DNA of 27,912 bases from Myxococcales bacterium (GTDB taxonomy: Bacteria > Myxococcota > Polyangia > Polyangiales > Polyangiaceae): assembly GCA_020430865.1 (NCBI GenBank), contig JAGQIY010001111.1, positions 1-27,912 on the forward strand, written 5' to 3'. Numbering within the stretch: the stretch's first letter is position 1; each line of letters begins with the position of its first letter. Shown here in pieces: positions 1 to 7,895 of this stretch. The notes under the pieces were generated by a model. It made no database searches and was not told the origin of the DNA. It saw only the letters and a program-made list of their open reading frames with translations. Both the position numbers and the translations under genes were made by a program.

Positions 1-819
1 CTCGTCGCGATCAAGCGGGTCGCGGACCCCGATAACGCCAACAAGGTGAAGCCTGCGGGCGACAAGGTGGATACCACCGGCCTCGAGTGGAAGCTCAATC
101 CCTTCGATGAGTACGCCCTCGAAACTGCGCTGCGCCTGACTGAAGACGGCAAGAACAACAAGGTGCGCAAGGGCGAGGTCGTGGTCGTGACCATCGGACC
201 CAAGGACACGGAGACGCAGCTGCGCTCCGCTCTCGCCACGGGTGCCGACCGGGCCATCCGCATCGACGCCGAAGACGCAAACCTGGACGGCCGCTTGGTC
301 GCGAAGGCGCTGAAGAGCGTCGTCGACGCCGAGAAGCCCGACGTGGTGCTGCTGGGCAAGCAGGTCGTCGACGGTGACAGCAACTCCGTAGGTCAGATGC
401 TCGCCGAGCTCCTGGATTTCCCCATGGCAACCTTCGCTGCTACCATCAAGGAAGAGGCTGACGGCAAGCTGCTCGTCGGTCGTGAGGTGGACGGCGGCGT
501 CTTGACGCTGCGCCTCACCCCCCCTTGCTTGGTCACCGTGGACTTGCGCATCGTGGCTCCCACCAGCGTGTTCTCGAAGCACACGGCGGATAGCTTCAAG
601 TACGCCCACGAGGGTGTGCGCTTCGCGCCGCTGCCCGCGATCATGAAGGCAAAGAAGAAGCCCCTCGACGTCAAGGCGCTGGCCGACGTCGCTGGTGGCG
701 TCGAAAACGCCTCGAGCTACGGAGGCTTCGAGCCGCCGCCCGCGCGCGCTGCCGGTGTAAAGGTAGCCGACGTCGCTGAACTCGTAACCAAGCTGGCCAC
801 CGAGGCCAAGGCGATCTGA
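1..819 (+). CDS. etfB: Electron transfer flavoprotein beta subunit (5' end missing)
   Basis: EtfB pairs with EtfA to form the soluble FAD/AMP heterodimer that takes electrons from acyl-CoA dehydrogenases and passes them to the quinone pool. The frame is open from base 1 and begins LVAIKRVADPDN, which is the conserved EtfB N-terminus lacking only about three or four residues, so the true start lies just outside the window. The GTG at 46 is internal and is not the start. The family signature follows: LNPFDEYALETALRL, then VVVVTIGPKD, and the adenine-nucleotide region around DVVLLGKQVVDGDSNSVGQMLAELL. The C-terminal arm reaches toward EtfA in known structures. The visible 272 residues match the usual family length. 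It ends 13 bases before etfA, so the two are co-transcribed. Identification is firm. Confidence 0.96.
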   Translation, partial: LVAIKRVADPDNANKVKPAGDKVDTTGLEWKLNPFDEYALETALRLTEDGKNNKVRKGEVVVVTIGPKDTETQLRSALATGADRAIRIDAEDANLDGRLVAKALKSVVDAEKPDVVLLGKQVVDGDSNSVGQMLAELLDFPMATFAATIKEEADGKLLVGREVDGGVLTLRLTPPCLVTVDLRIVAPTSVFSKHTADSFKYAHEGVRFAPLPAIMKAKKKPLDVKALADVAGGVENASSYGGFEPPPARAAGVKVADVAELVTKLATEAKAI

Positions 820-832
820 GAGGAGCCCCACG

Positions 833-1801
833 ATGACTGATGTTCTCGTTGTTGCAGAAATCGAGGGCGGCAAGGTCAAGAAGACCACGCTCAGCGCGAT
901 CACCATGGCCAAGCAGGCCGGTAGCTCCTTCAGCATCCTGGCCATCGGTGGCCCGGGGACGAAGGCAGCCGCTGCGGACCTGACCGGCTACGGCGCCACC
1001 AAGGTGCTGGTGTGTGAAGACGCATCCCTCGCGAACTACGTCGCAGAGCAGTACGCGCCCACCGTCGCTGAGGTGGGTAAGGCCTTCGGTTTGGTGTGCG
1101 CCACGGCGTCCACCTACGGCAAGGACCTGATCCCGCGCGTCGCAGCCAAGCTCGACGCGAGCTACGCGGGTGACTGCTCGGGCGTGAAGCAAGACGGTGG
1201 CAAGATCGTCTACAAGCGCCCGATGTTCGCTGGCAACGCCTTCGGCTACGCCACCCTCAGCACCCCGATTCAAACCGCTACCGCGCGGCAATCGGAGTTC
1301 GAGGCGGCAGCAGCCAGCGGCGGCTCTTCCCCCGTGGAGGACGTGGCCAAGGTGGCGCCCGGCGCCGCCGCAGGCCGCGTGGAGTTCGTCTCGCTGGACG
1401 CCGTGAAGAGCGACCGCCCCGAGCTGACGGACGCCTCGGTCATCGTCTCCGGTGGCCGCGCCTTGAAGGAGAAGTTCTTCGAGGTGCTCGAGCCCCTTGC
1501 GGACGTCCTCGGCAGCGCCCTGGGCGCCAGCCGCGCGGCGTGTGACGCCGGCTACTGCCCCGGCGACTTCCAGGTGGGTCAGACCGGCAAGATCGTCGCC
1601 CCGAAGCTGTACTTCGCGATCGGCATCTCCGGCGCCATCCAGCACATCGCTGGCATGAAGGGCAGCAAGACCATCGTCGCCATCAACAAGGACCCCGACG
1701 CGCCGATCTTCCAGATCGCCGACTACGGGTTGGTCGCTGACCTGTTCCAGGCGGTGCCCGAGCTCGTGGAGAAGCTCAAGGCTCACAAGGCCGCGGGCTG
1801 A
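833..1801 (+). CDS. etfA: Electron transfer flavoprotein alpha subunit
   Basis: EtfA is the FAD-carrying subunit of the electron transfer flavoprotein. The ATG start follows a GAGGAG-type ribosome site, and the 322-residue length is typical. The N-terminal Rossmann-like domain (about 1-180) holds the [18 protein letters not shown] stretch. The C-terminal FAD domain (about 195-322) carries the diagnostic signature: [19 protein letters not shown], then [25 protein letters not shown], then the [16 protein letters not shown] end. It lies directly downstream of etfB, and a strong hairpin terminator follows the stop, so the operon ends here. A candidate electron donor, an acyl-CoA dehydrogenase, lies about 10 kb away at 11769 and is not in the same operon. 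Confidence 0.97.
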   Translation: MTDVLVVAEIEGGKVKKTTLSAITMAKQAGSSFSILAIGGPGTKAAAADLTGYGATKVLVCEDASLANYVAEQYAPTVAEVGKAFGLVCATASTYGKDLIPRVAAKLDASYAGDCSGVKQDGGKIVYKRPMFAGNAFGYATLSTPIQTATARQSEFEAAAASGGSSPVEDVAKVAPGAAAGRVEFVSLDAVKSDRPELTDASVIVSGGRALKEKFFEVLEPLADVLGSALGASRAACDAGYCPGDFQVGQTGKIVAPKLYFAIGISGAIQHIAGMKGSKTIVAINKDPDAPIFQIADYGLVADLFQAVPELVEKLKAHKAAG

Positions 1802-1827
1802 GTCCAGGCAGGCCGTGAATGCTCGAC

Positions 1828-1862
1828 GGGCGTTGCCGCAAGGCAATGCCCGTTTGGCTTTT
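1828..1862 (+). terminator. Intrinsic terminator of the etfBA operon
   Basis: A 10-bp stem (GGGCGTTGCC with GGCAATGCCC, one G-T wobble) closes a GCAA tetraloop at 1838-1841. A T-rich stretch, GTTTGGCTTTT, follows. It starts 27 bases after the etfA stop codon. Confidence 0.85.
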
Positions 1863-1998
1863 GTACCAGCCACGAGCAGCATTGGTGACCGAGGCGTAGC
1901 GCCTTCGCGATCGAAGGATTTCGATGGAACGCTTCCTCCGGGCAACGCGACAGCTTGTCGCTATGAGGCGTGGGCTGGACGTGGCAGAAGCGCGACTC

Positions 1999-2547
1999 GT
2001 GAAGACTCGACTCAGCTTTCTCGCCGCCCCCAGTGGTCCGCTTCTGCTCCTGGTCGCCCTGCTCGGCTGCAAGCAAGAGCGTGGCACCGAGGAGCCAGGA
2101 TCCGCTCCCCCATCAAGCACGCCGAGCGCAGCGAGCAGCGTCCGCTTCCCCAGCTATCCCGCGACGAAGGACGGCGGCGTGCTGTGGCTCACGTCACGGG
2201 GTGGGCCCCTCGGCGAGCAGGTGTACAGCGCGAGCCCGACCGAGGTCGGCACCGCGGAGTACTACTACTCCCAGTCGCTGTTTCAGGGGAAGACCGGCGA
2301 GCAGGTGACCTATACGCTGAAGGTTCAGGACCTGGCGGTCGGAGAGCATCAGCTGGAGGAGGGCAAGATCCACTTCTACACCGGCACCGGCAGCGACGGC
2401 ACCTACCGCTTCTCCGGGCGGATCCGCATCGATGAGAACGATCCCAAGCGTGGCGCGCTGAAGTGCGTACTCGTCGGGTCGGCGCGCAACGAGGACACGG
2501 GCAAGACGTCCGACGTCGAAGCGGCGATCGTGTTGCTCCCGAAATAG
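1999..2547 (+). CDS. Small lipoprotein of unknown function
   Basis: The product is not recognised. The longest frame starts at ATG 1924, but that would place 48 residues before the lipobox Cys. Starting at the in-frame GTG 1999 gives a compact signal peptide (positive VKTR, hydrophobic LLLLVALL, lipobox LLGC with Cys at residue 24), so I prefer it, although no strong ribosome site decides the matter. The mature protein has a short Ser/Pro/Glu-rich spacer, then about 130 residues rich in beta-type sequence (TYTLKVQDLAVGEHQLEEG, TYRFSGRIRIDEND, ALKCVLVGSARNED), suggesting a small beta-sandwich. It is convergent with the next gene, with only 13 bases between stops. It probably sits on a membrane facing the periplasm. 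No function is claimed. Confidence 0.7.
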   Translation: MKTRLSFLAAPSGPLLLLVALLGCKQERGTEEPGSAPPSSTPSAASSVRFPSYPATKDGGVLWLTSRGGPLGEQVYSASPTEVGTAEYYYSQSLFQGKTGEQVTYTLKVQDLAVGEHQLEEGKIHFYTGTGSDGTYRFSGRIRIDENDPKRGALKCVLVGSARNEDTGKTSDVEAAIVLLPK

Positions 2548-2560
2548 CCTGCGACCGCAG

Positions 2561-3034
2561 CTACGGCTCGCCTACGATGCCGCCGCAGCGCAGCTTGAAC
2601 TGATGCACGTCGAGGGTGTGCTCTGGCTGGTACTTCGGGACATCGCCCACCTCGAAGGTGAGCTGCGCCTCGTCAGGCGCCTTCACTCGGGTGACGGGCG
2701 CGTGAGTGTAGTAGCCGCCAACGCTGACGCAGTAGTCGCCGGCCTCGTCGACGTTGCAAACCCGCATGCCACCGTGGGCGTCAGTCACGCCGCTCACGAT
2801 GCGGTCTTGGTCGAGCAACAGCGTGAAGCGCTGGTTCGCGAGCGGGGTTTGGTTGGGATGCACGAACCTGAACGAGAACTGCAGCTCACCAACAGCGCAC
2901 GGGCCAGCCCCCGGTGGGTGTACCGAGTTGATCGGCGCCCCCTCGGGTGATGCGGGCGCAGGACAGGGAGGCGGAGCACAGGCGGAGAGCACAGCGGCGA
3001 AGGTAGACGCCGAGACTAAGTTTCCGCGCAGCAT
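2561..3034 (-). CDS. Secreted lipoprotein with a possible Ig-like/transthyretin-like domain
   Basis: This is a 157-residue protein with a signal peptide ending in a lipobox (VLSAC, Cys at about 19) and a Cys/Pro-rich spacer (CAPPPCPAPASPEG). The rest looks like one all-beta domain. Features such as TPLANQRFTLLLD, RIVSGVTDAHGGMRVCNVDEAGDYCVSVGGYY and a final Cys resemble the 'substitutable value, then DxxG turn, then strand' pattern of carboxypeptidase-regulatory or transthyretin-like folds. That comparison is only a guess from pattern. It lies 42 bases downstream of the first of the Cys-rich paralogues on the same strand, so it is probably the last gene of that operon. The ATG at 3034 is preceded by AAAGAAG. 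Confidence 0.72.
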   Translation of the reverse strand: MLRGNLVSASTFAAVLSACAPPPCPAPASPEGAPINSVHPPGAGPCAVGELQFSFRFVHPNQTPLANQRFTLLLDQDRIVSGVTDAHGGMRVCNVDEAGDYCVSVGGYYTHAPVTRVKAPDEAQLTFEVGDVPKYQPEHTLDVHQFKLRCGGIVGEP

Positions 3035-3076
3035 TTTGGCCGTTCTTCTTTGGAGGCTTCGGTCGTGTCCGCGACC

Positions 3077-3727
3077 TCAGTTGCCCAGGAGCCACTGCAC
3101 GGTGCAGCGTCCGTCGTCGCAGACCGCTTCGGCGTAGTCGGGCGGCGGCGGGGCGCACTCGGGGCAGCCTACGTCGGGATCACAGACGACGCGCTCGAGG
3201 GACGATGAGTCACTCACCGCGATCAGGTGCTCGGCGTCCTGGGCGCCACCGCATTCGCAGCACTGATTGGTGCGCAGGCGACACTCGCTGCTGTCGGTAC
3301 ACTCCGTCGCCTTGCTGGCCAGCAGATCCACCACCGCGCACTTGCCCGCGCTACAGGTTGCCACCAGGTTCGCGTCGGTGGGCATGTAGCAGCCGGGGCA
3401 GGCCGTGTCCTCACCACAGGTCCAGGCCTGATACACCGACGCGGACTGCTTGTTGACGGCGACGGAGTCTTCGCGAGTCGCGGCGCCACAGGAGCCACAG
3501 CAGCTCGCGGGAATGACCACGCAGTCGCTGGGTGCACTACAAGCGGAGAAGTTGTCTCCACCATTCCCGCCCGTGCCCGCGTTGCCAGAGCTACCGCCAT
3601 TGCCGCCGCTGCCGCCCGCGGCACCGCTGCCGGCGCTCCCGCCGTTGCCGCCGCTCGCGTCATCGTTCGAGGTGGAACCGCCGCAGGCCACGCACATCAC
3701 CAAGCTGAGAAGCCAAAGTCTTCGCAC
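3077..3727 (-). CDS. Cys-rich lipoprotein, double 10-Cys module (paralogue 1 of 3)
   Basis: The function is unknown. The GTG start at 3727 has an excellent AGGAG site seven bases upstream. A lipoprotein signal (lipobox MCVAC, Cys at about 15) is followed by a Gly/Ser/Asn linker of about 45 residues and then two tandem modules. Both modules share the cysteine pattern C-x5-C-x6-CC-x(1,2)-C-x(22,23)-C-x5-C-x2-C-x11-C-x4-C. Module 1 runs from CSAPSDC to SAGKC and module 2 from CTDSSEC to DDGRC. Twenty cysteines in about 145 residues imply a disulfide-stabilised domain working outside the cytoplasm. The next upstream paralogue ends only 12 bases before this start, so the three form one operon. No metal-binding or enzyme motif was recognised. 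Confidence 0.85.
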   Translation of the reverse strand: MRRLWLLSLVMCVACGGSTSNDDASGGNGGSAGSGAAGGSGGNGGSSGNAGTGGNGGDNFSACSAPSDCVVIPASCCGSCGAATREDSVAVNKQSASVYQAWTCGEDTACPGCYMPTDANLVATCSAGKCAVVDLLASKATECTDSSECRLRTNQCCECGGAQDAEHLIAVSDSSSLERVVCDPDVGCPECAPPPPDYAEAVCDDGRCTVQWLLGN

Positions 3728-3739
3728 GTTCGTTCTCCT

Positions 3740-4459
3740 TCAATCGAGCGCCCACTCGGCGGCGCAATGTCCGTTGGTTGCGCAGTATGCGCGGGCGCGA
3801 TCTGGAGGCGCGTCCACGCAGGCGTCGCAGGCTTCATCGGGGTCGCACACCAGGCGCGGGTAGCTGCTCATGGAGTTGACGGCGATCAGGTGCTCCATGT
3901 CCTGCGCGCCGCCGCAGTTGCAGCACTCGTTGGTACGCAGCACGCAGTCCTCGTCGCGCGTGCACGCGGTGGCCTCGTGCTGGAGCAAATCGACGAGCTC
4001 GCACCGCCCTGCGGAGCAGGTGGCGACCAGCGTGGGATCCCGTGGCATGTCGCACGCGGGGCAGTCCATGTCGAAGCACAGCTGCTGCCGATAGGTCGAC
4101 GCCTCACTCCGGTTGATCGCTACGGCGTCTCCGCGCGTCGCTGCTCCGCACGCGCCACAGCACGAAGCGGGCACCGCGATGCAATCCGACGGCACGTCGC
4201 AGTCCTGCGGCGGCGCTCCAATGCCTGCCGATCCGCCCTGTCCTGTGCCGCCCTGTCCTGTGCCGCCCTGTCCTGTGCCGCCCTGTGCAGCGCTCCCAGC
4301 GTCTCCAGCGGCACCTGCTGAAGCACCGACCCCGGCGCCTCCTCCGGTACCCCCCGCGCTGCTGGTGCTTCCTCCGCAGCCAGCGACGAGCAAGCTCAGG
4401 CAGCACGCGGCGCCGCGCAGCCCGAGCATTATCCGCGAGGTAATTCGAGACGGGATCAC
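3740..4459 (-). CDS. Cys-rich lipoprotein, double 10-Cys module (paralogue 2 of 3)
   Basis: Paralogue of the genes at 3077 and 4461, function unknown. GTG 4459 is the likely start. It lies one base after the stop of the upstream paralogue, with a GGGAA stretch inside that gene's end, which suggests translational coupling. ATG 4429 is an alternative that still leaves a complete signal peptide. The lipobox is VAGC, and the linker contains a run of GGTGQ pentapeptides encoded by a 15-bp tandem repeat. Module 1 begins CDVPSDC and module 2 begins CTRDEDC. Spacings match the other copies except for one residue lost between Cys 6 and 7 of module 1 and one gained before the last Cys of module 2. The conserved segment GGAQDMEHLIAV is nearly identical to paralogue 1. 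Confidence 0.85.
   Translation of the reverse strand: MIPSRITSRIMLGLRGAACCLSLLVAGCGGSTSSAGGTGGGAGVGASAGAAGDAGSAAQGGTGQGGTGQGGTGQGGSAGIGAPPQDCDVPSDCIAVPASCCGACGAATRGDAVAINRSEASTYRQQLCFDMDCPACDMPRDPTLVATCSAGRCELVDLLQHEATACTRDEDCVLRTNECCNCGGAQDMEHLIAVNSMSSYPRLVCDPDEACDACVDAPPDRARAYCATNGHCAAEWALD
4233..4287. repeat. 15-bp tandem repeat, about 3.7 copies, in a coding linker
   Basis: The unit CCGCCCTGTCCTGTG occurs three times without change (4233, 4248, 4263), followed by a 10-base partial copy. It is in frame on the minus strand and encodes GGTGQ repeats in the linker of paralogue 2. The perfect identity suggests recent expansion, and copy number changes would alter linker length without a frameshift. 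Confidence 0.9.
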
Positions 4460-4460
4460 G

Positions 4461-5153
4461 TCAGTTCCCAGGCTCGGGATAGTACCAGGAGGCGGTGCAG
4501 TGGCCCTGGATGCACTCCGCCTGGACGAAGCCTGGCGTGTTTCCGTAGTCCGGAATGCAGTCGTCGCAGGCGGTGTTCGGATCGCACACCAGGGACTCGA
4601 GGTGGCCGTCCTTGCGAATGGCGATCATGTGCCCTTCATCGGTGGGTCCGCCGCACTCGCAACAGGTGTCGGTGCGTAGGCGGCAGTCGTCGCCCGTCTG
4701 GCACTCGGTCAACGGGTGATCCTGGAGATCGATCAGCGTGCACTGGCCGGCCTCGCAGGTGGCGAGCAGCGTGGGATCCGGCGGCGCTGCACAAGCCGGA
4801 CAGCCCGTGCCTTCGCCGCACGCGGCTTCGCGCAGCCTGGAGGCTTGGTCTTTGCGAACCGCTTGCGCGTCACCCCGGCTCGCCACGCCACAACTGCCGC
4901 AGCAGCTGATGGGTACCACCACGCAGTCCGAAGGCACCTGACAGTCGTTGGGCGTGCCGGCAGTGCCGCCTGCGCCAGCGCTGCCGGCGCTCCCGCCACC
5001 ACCCGAGGTGCCGCCCTGTGCGCCGCCGCCCGCCGTGCCAGCGCTCCCACCCGTGCCGTTTCCGCTGCTCGTGGAGCCTCCACACCCAGCGCCCAGAACG
5101 ACGCCGAGCAGGGCCACGCTCACCCCCAAACCCACGAGCCGCAGAGAAGTCAT
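4461..5153 (-). CDS. Cys-rich lipoprotein, double 10-Cys module (paralogue 3 of 3)
   Basis: First gene of the three-paralogue operon, function unknown. The frame can extend to 5240, but ATG 5153 gives a standard signal peptide (MTSLRLVGLGVSVALLGVVLGAGC, lipobox GAGC), so I place the start there. A Gly/Ser/Thr linker leads to two 10-Cys modules beginning CQVPSDC and CQTGDDC. Conserved non-cysteine positions shared with the paralogues include PSDC, SCCGxCG, a basic-acidic pair after the first module's CG, LATCxAGxC, CRLRT and CCECGG. The protein ends in a Trp/Tyr-rich tail (ASWYYPEPGN). The GH31 gene on the same strand stops 155 bases upstream, so read-through from it is possible, but a promoter in the gap is equally possible. 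Confidence 0.85.
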   Translation of the reverse strand: MTSLRLVGLGVSVALLGVVLGAGCGGSTSSGNGTGGSAGTAGGGAQGGTSGGGGSAGSAGAGGTAGTPNDCQVPSDCVVVPISCCGSCGVASRGDAQAVRKDQASRLREAACGEGTGCPACAAPPDPTLLATCEAGQCTLIDLQDHPLTECQTGDDCRLRTDTCCECGGPTDEGHMIAIRKDGHLESLVCDPNTACDDCIPDYGNTPGFVQAECIQGHCTASWYYPEPGN

Positions 5154-5308
5154 GCTCACGCACCAAGCATTCGCTGTGCCAGCCAGAGCGACTGACGCTC
5201 GGGCCAGCATCCCGGCGGGTTCACTGCACTTCGCTCCCACGCCCCGAGTCAGCTACGTCGAGGGCGAGTGGCCCAATGTGAGCCAAGGTCGGTCGACTGG
5301 GTCGCACC

Positions 5309-7156
5309 TCACCACGTGACGCTGGAGGGGCTATCGCTCTGAGGCAGCTTGATCCAGACGTAGGTCGCGTCGCTGGTCCAGCCGGAGTCCGCGGCGAGCA
5401 GGGCGCTGAGATCATTTCGCCGATTCAACGCGGAACCACCTAGGTTGACGCTCGTCGGCTGCATCTCCACGCGCACGCGCAAGATGGCCGGGCGCCAGGT
5501 ACGGCTGAGCTCCACCCCGCTGGCGGTCAGCTGCACCGTGGTCGAGGCGTCGTCCGGATCGTGCGCCTTGAAGCTCGTCGCGCTGCTGCCTGGGTAGAGC
5601 AACCAGGTGTCCGAGCCAGCGAACGCTGCGCTGCCGATGCCCGTGGCGTCGTTGTCGATATCCATGGGGATAATCGCGCCCTCGCGCACGAACAGCGGGA
5701 TCTTCGCGGGATCCGTCGAGTCGTAGGCAGCGAGCGTCTGCCCTCCGTCCAAGGGTGCTGCGCTCGCGTCCCACCAGTCGTAGTAGCGAGCCCCCGAGGG
5801 CAACGCCACGTCGCGTAGCCCTGTCTCGTCCAGGATTGGGGCCACGAAGAACGCGTCACCCAGGTGGTAGCGATAGTCCCCCGCCCAGCTCGCGAGGTCA
5901 CCTTCCGGGCGAATGATCTGCTCCGCTCCCGCGTAGGCTTCCTCCGCGAGGCTGTAGTAGAACGGCACTAGCTCGTGGTGCAGGGTCGCCCAGTAGCGGT
6001 AGATCGCCACGGTCTCTTCGGGCTTGTCCGGCACCGCCCACGGCTCGAGGTTGGCGCGGCCGTGGAGCTGCATGAACGGCGTCATCGCGCTCACCGCCGC
6101 CCAGCGCACGAAGTTCAGCTGATCGAACGGGACCAGCTCGAAGGTCTTGTCGTCGCGGTCGAGGTAGCCTCCCAGGTCCGATCCGACCACGACGTAGCCC
6201 GCATCGGCGGAGCGGAAGATGTGATCGAGAGCGTCCTCCAGGCCGACCCAGTCGCGCCGGTTGTCTCCGACCCAGGCGACCGGCGCGTGTTCTTTCCGCG
6301 CGAAAAAGCGACCGGAGAAGCCGTAGCTCTCATCCCATGGCCGAACCATCGTGATGAAGTCCTTGCGACCGGTCGCGTACTGACCATAGGACCAATAGTC
6401 GCGGTAGTACTCCTCGGAGTACTCCTGGCGGCTCTTCTCCCCGGCGGCCGTCGTCATCGGGTCGTCGGTGATGTAGTTCTCGCCGAAATCGAGCTTCCAG
6501 CCGTCGATGCCCATGTCGAGCAGCGGCTTCTGCCAGCCGTGGAACCAGGCAGTCGCCTTGGGGTTGAAGAAGTCGACTCCGGAGCCGATGCCCTTCCACC
6601 AGCTGTAGGTCCAGGAGTCCTCGACGAAGAACTTGCACTGGTCCCCCTCGTCCCAGTTCTCCGACTTGCCCTCGTACTTGTCGCCGCCCTCCTCGTAGTC
6701 GAAGGAAGAGTAGTTCACCATCTGAGTCACCCACATCACGACCTTCACGTCCTGGGCGTGCATGTCGGAGACGAACTTGGGAAACTCCGGGTAGCGGCTC
6801 GGGTTGGGGATGAAGTTGTTGTAGTTGGTCTCCCAGGGGCTATCGATCACGAGCACGCCCACCGGAATGTCCCGGCTCTTGAAGCCTTCGACGAAGTCCC
6901 GGCTGTCTTGCCCGGTGGAAATGTCCTTGGAGATCCAGGGCTCGAAGGCCCAGCGCGGGGTGTAGATCTTGGGCGTCGGGATCTCGACTACCTCGGGCTC
7001 GCAGGGATCCGCCGCGCCGCCTGATCCACCAGTTCCCGCGCTGCCTCCAGCGCCACCGGCCCCCGAGCCGCCGCTCCCGCTGCTCGGTGAGTCATCCCCA
7101 CAGCCACCGCTCGCAAGCGCCAGTGTCAGTGCCAATCCCAAAGCCAATCGCCGCAT
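5309..7156 (-). CDS. Lipoprotein glycoside hydrolase family 31 (alpha-glycosidase)
   Basis: GH31 enzymes are retaining alpha-glycosidases (alpha-glucosidase, alpha-xylosidase, sulfoquinovosidase and others). The nucleophile motif is KLDFGEN, with Asp at about residue 223, and the acid/base Asp lies in WVGDN at about 298. FNPKATAWFHGW and the C-terminal IPLFVREGAIIPM match the barrel and the following beta-sandwich. ATG 7156 is chosen because it begins a clean signal peptide with a GGC lipobox (Cys 19). The longer frame to 7297 adds 47 residues with no signal. A Gly/Ser linker (about 24-48) runs almost straight into the barrel segment (PRWAFEPW, about 67), so the N-terminal beta-sandwich present in most GH31 proteins is missing. 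The enzyme should be anchored at the cell surface or in the periplasm. The substrate cannot be told from sequence alone. Confidence 0.9.
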   Translation of the reverse strand: MRRLALGLALTLALASGGCGDDSPSSGSGGSGAGGAGGSAGTGGSGGAADPCEPEVVEIPTPKIYTPRWAFEPWISKDISTGQDSRDFVEGFKSRDIPVGVLVIDSPWETNYNNFIPNPSRYPEFPKFVSDMHAQDVKVVMWVTQMVNYSSFDYEEGGDKYEGKSENWDEGDQCKFFVEDSWTYSWWKGIGSGVDFFNPKATAWFHGWQKPLLDMGIDGWKLDFGENYITDDPMTTAAGEKSRQEYSEEYYRDYWSYGQYATGRKDFITMVRPWDESYGFSGRFFARKEHAPVAWVGDNRRDWVGLEDALDHIFRSADAGYVVVGSDLGGYLDRDDKTFELVPFDQLNFVRWAAVSAMTPFMQLHGRANLEPWAVPDKPEETVAIYRYWATLHHELVPFYYSLAEEAYAGAEQIIRPEGDLASWAGDYRYHLGDAFFVAPILDETGLRDVALPSGARYYDWWDASAAPLDGGQTLAAYDSTDPAKIPLFVREGAIIPMDIDNDATGIGSAAFAGSDTWLLYPGSSATSFKAHDPDDASTTVQLTASGVELSRTWRPAILRVRVEMQPTSVNLGGSALNRRNDLSALLAADSGWTSDATYVWIKLPQSDSPSSVTW

Positions 7157-7589
7157 ATCCCCGAAGCCTGCCACGTCGAGACGGCAATCCCCCGCAAATT
7201 CAGGCGCTTGGCCGAGCAGCGTGGGCTGATCGGCGACGGCTGGGAAAAAATTCGGAGGCTGGGGAATGACTGCCCAGACCCTCGCGTTGCCCAGCACGCT
7301 ACGGGAGCTACGAAGCGCAGGGAGCAGCGCCTTCGTGGCAGGGACAAAAGCAGGGGAGAGCTTGCGTCCCAGTCACACTCGGGGTCGGCTTGCGGGAGGG
7401 AAACCAAGCGCAAGCCGGCCTCAAGTGTGAGTTTTATCCCCCGTCACCTTCAGCGGCCCGAGCCGGGTGGGCGTGGTCCGCTTTCGGCGCGCTGAACAGC
7501 TCGACGATTCGACTCGCGAGCGCTTGACAGATGTGCGGGCAGCAATCATTCTGCGCCGCCCGCTGGCAGGAATTGCCTGCGAAAAGCCT
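7157..7589. other. Intergenic stretch between GH31 and tRNA-Pro
   Basis: These 433 bases separate the divergent GH31 gene and the tRNA. They should hold the GH31 promoter on the minus strand, but I could not pick out convincing boxes for it. A plausible tRNA promoter sits at 7524-7553. A perfect 5-bp dyad, GCAGG-AATTG-CCTGC, at 7567-7581 lies just before the tRNA, in what would be its leader. No protein gene is supported here. Confidence 0.5.
7524..7553 (+). promoter_or_regulatory. Candidate sigma-70 promoter of tRNA-Pro
   Basis: A perfect TTGACA -35 box (7524-7529) is followed after 18 bases by CATTCT (7548-7553), a weak match to the -10 box. Initiation would fall near 7560, about 30 bases before the mature tRNA. 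The -35 is convincing and the -10 is not strong. Confidence 0.5.
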
Positions 7590-7663
7590 CGGGGCGTAGC
7601 GCAGTTTGGTAGCGCGCATGGTTCGGGTCCATGAGGTCGGCAGTTCGAATCTGCCCGCCCCGA
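7590..7663 (+). tRNA. tRNA-Pro (anticodon CGG)
   Basis: A full cloverleaf can be drawn by eye. The acceptor stem CGGGGCG (7590-7596) pairs with CGCCCCG (7656-7662), with discriminator A at 7663. The D stem is GCGC/GCGC. The anticodon stem CATGG/CCATG carries loop TTCGGGT, giving anticodon CGG (7624-7626), which reads CCG. The variable loop is AGGTC, and the T stem GGCAG/CTGCC carries loop TTCGAAT. The 3' CCA is not encoded. CCG is expected to be a common Pro codon in this GC-rich genome. Confidence 0.97.
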
Positions 7664-7681
7664 CAACAATCACCCGATTTG

Positions 7682-7720
7682 GCCCGGTCGACCTCTGGTT
7701 GGCCGGGCTGAAGTTGTATT
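7682..7720 (+). terminator. Terminator after tRNA-Pro
   Basis: A 12-bp stem (7682-7693 with 7697-7708, including two G-T wobbles) closes a TCT triloop. A modest T-containing tail (TGAAGTTGTATTT) follows. It begins 18 bases after the tRNA, consistent with a single-gene transcription unit. Confidence 0.75.
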
Positions 7721-7895
7721 TGGGCCAGCCCCGCCATCACCCCGCGACCTCCGCTTCGCACAGGCCCAGCGGATCTCGGGGTGCGGCCAAGACGGGTTCC
7801 GCTCAGATCGTGGGGGAACGCCACTCCAGCAAACCCCGAGTATGGCGCGGGTGGTCGCTTGCCCAGGCCATTCGGGGATGGGACAAGCCAGGGCG

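Noticed and set aside
1924..1998. Longer N-terminus for the lipoprotein at 1999
   Set aside because: It would put 48 residues before the lipobox Cys, which is too long for a lipoprotein signal peptide.
7564..7580. Sigma-54-like TGGCAG...TTGC before the tRNA
   Set aside because: The GG-to-GC spacing is 10 rather than 12 bases, so it does not fit a sigma-54 promoter.
7590..7663. tRNA-Pro as an integration site for a genomic island
   Set aside because: No integrase gene and no second copy of the tRNA 3' end were found within the window.
7421..7824. Minus-strand open frames across the tRNA gene (containing a CRPHGPEPCALPN-like segment)
   Set aside because: They are antisense to tRNA-Pro. Such reading frames are a well-known false gene prediction, and no start site or family supports them.
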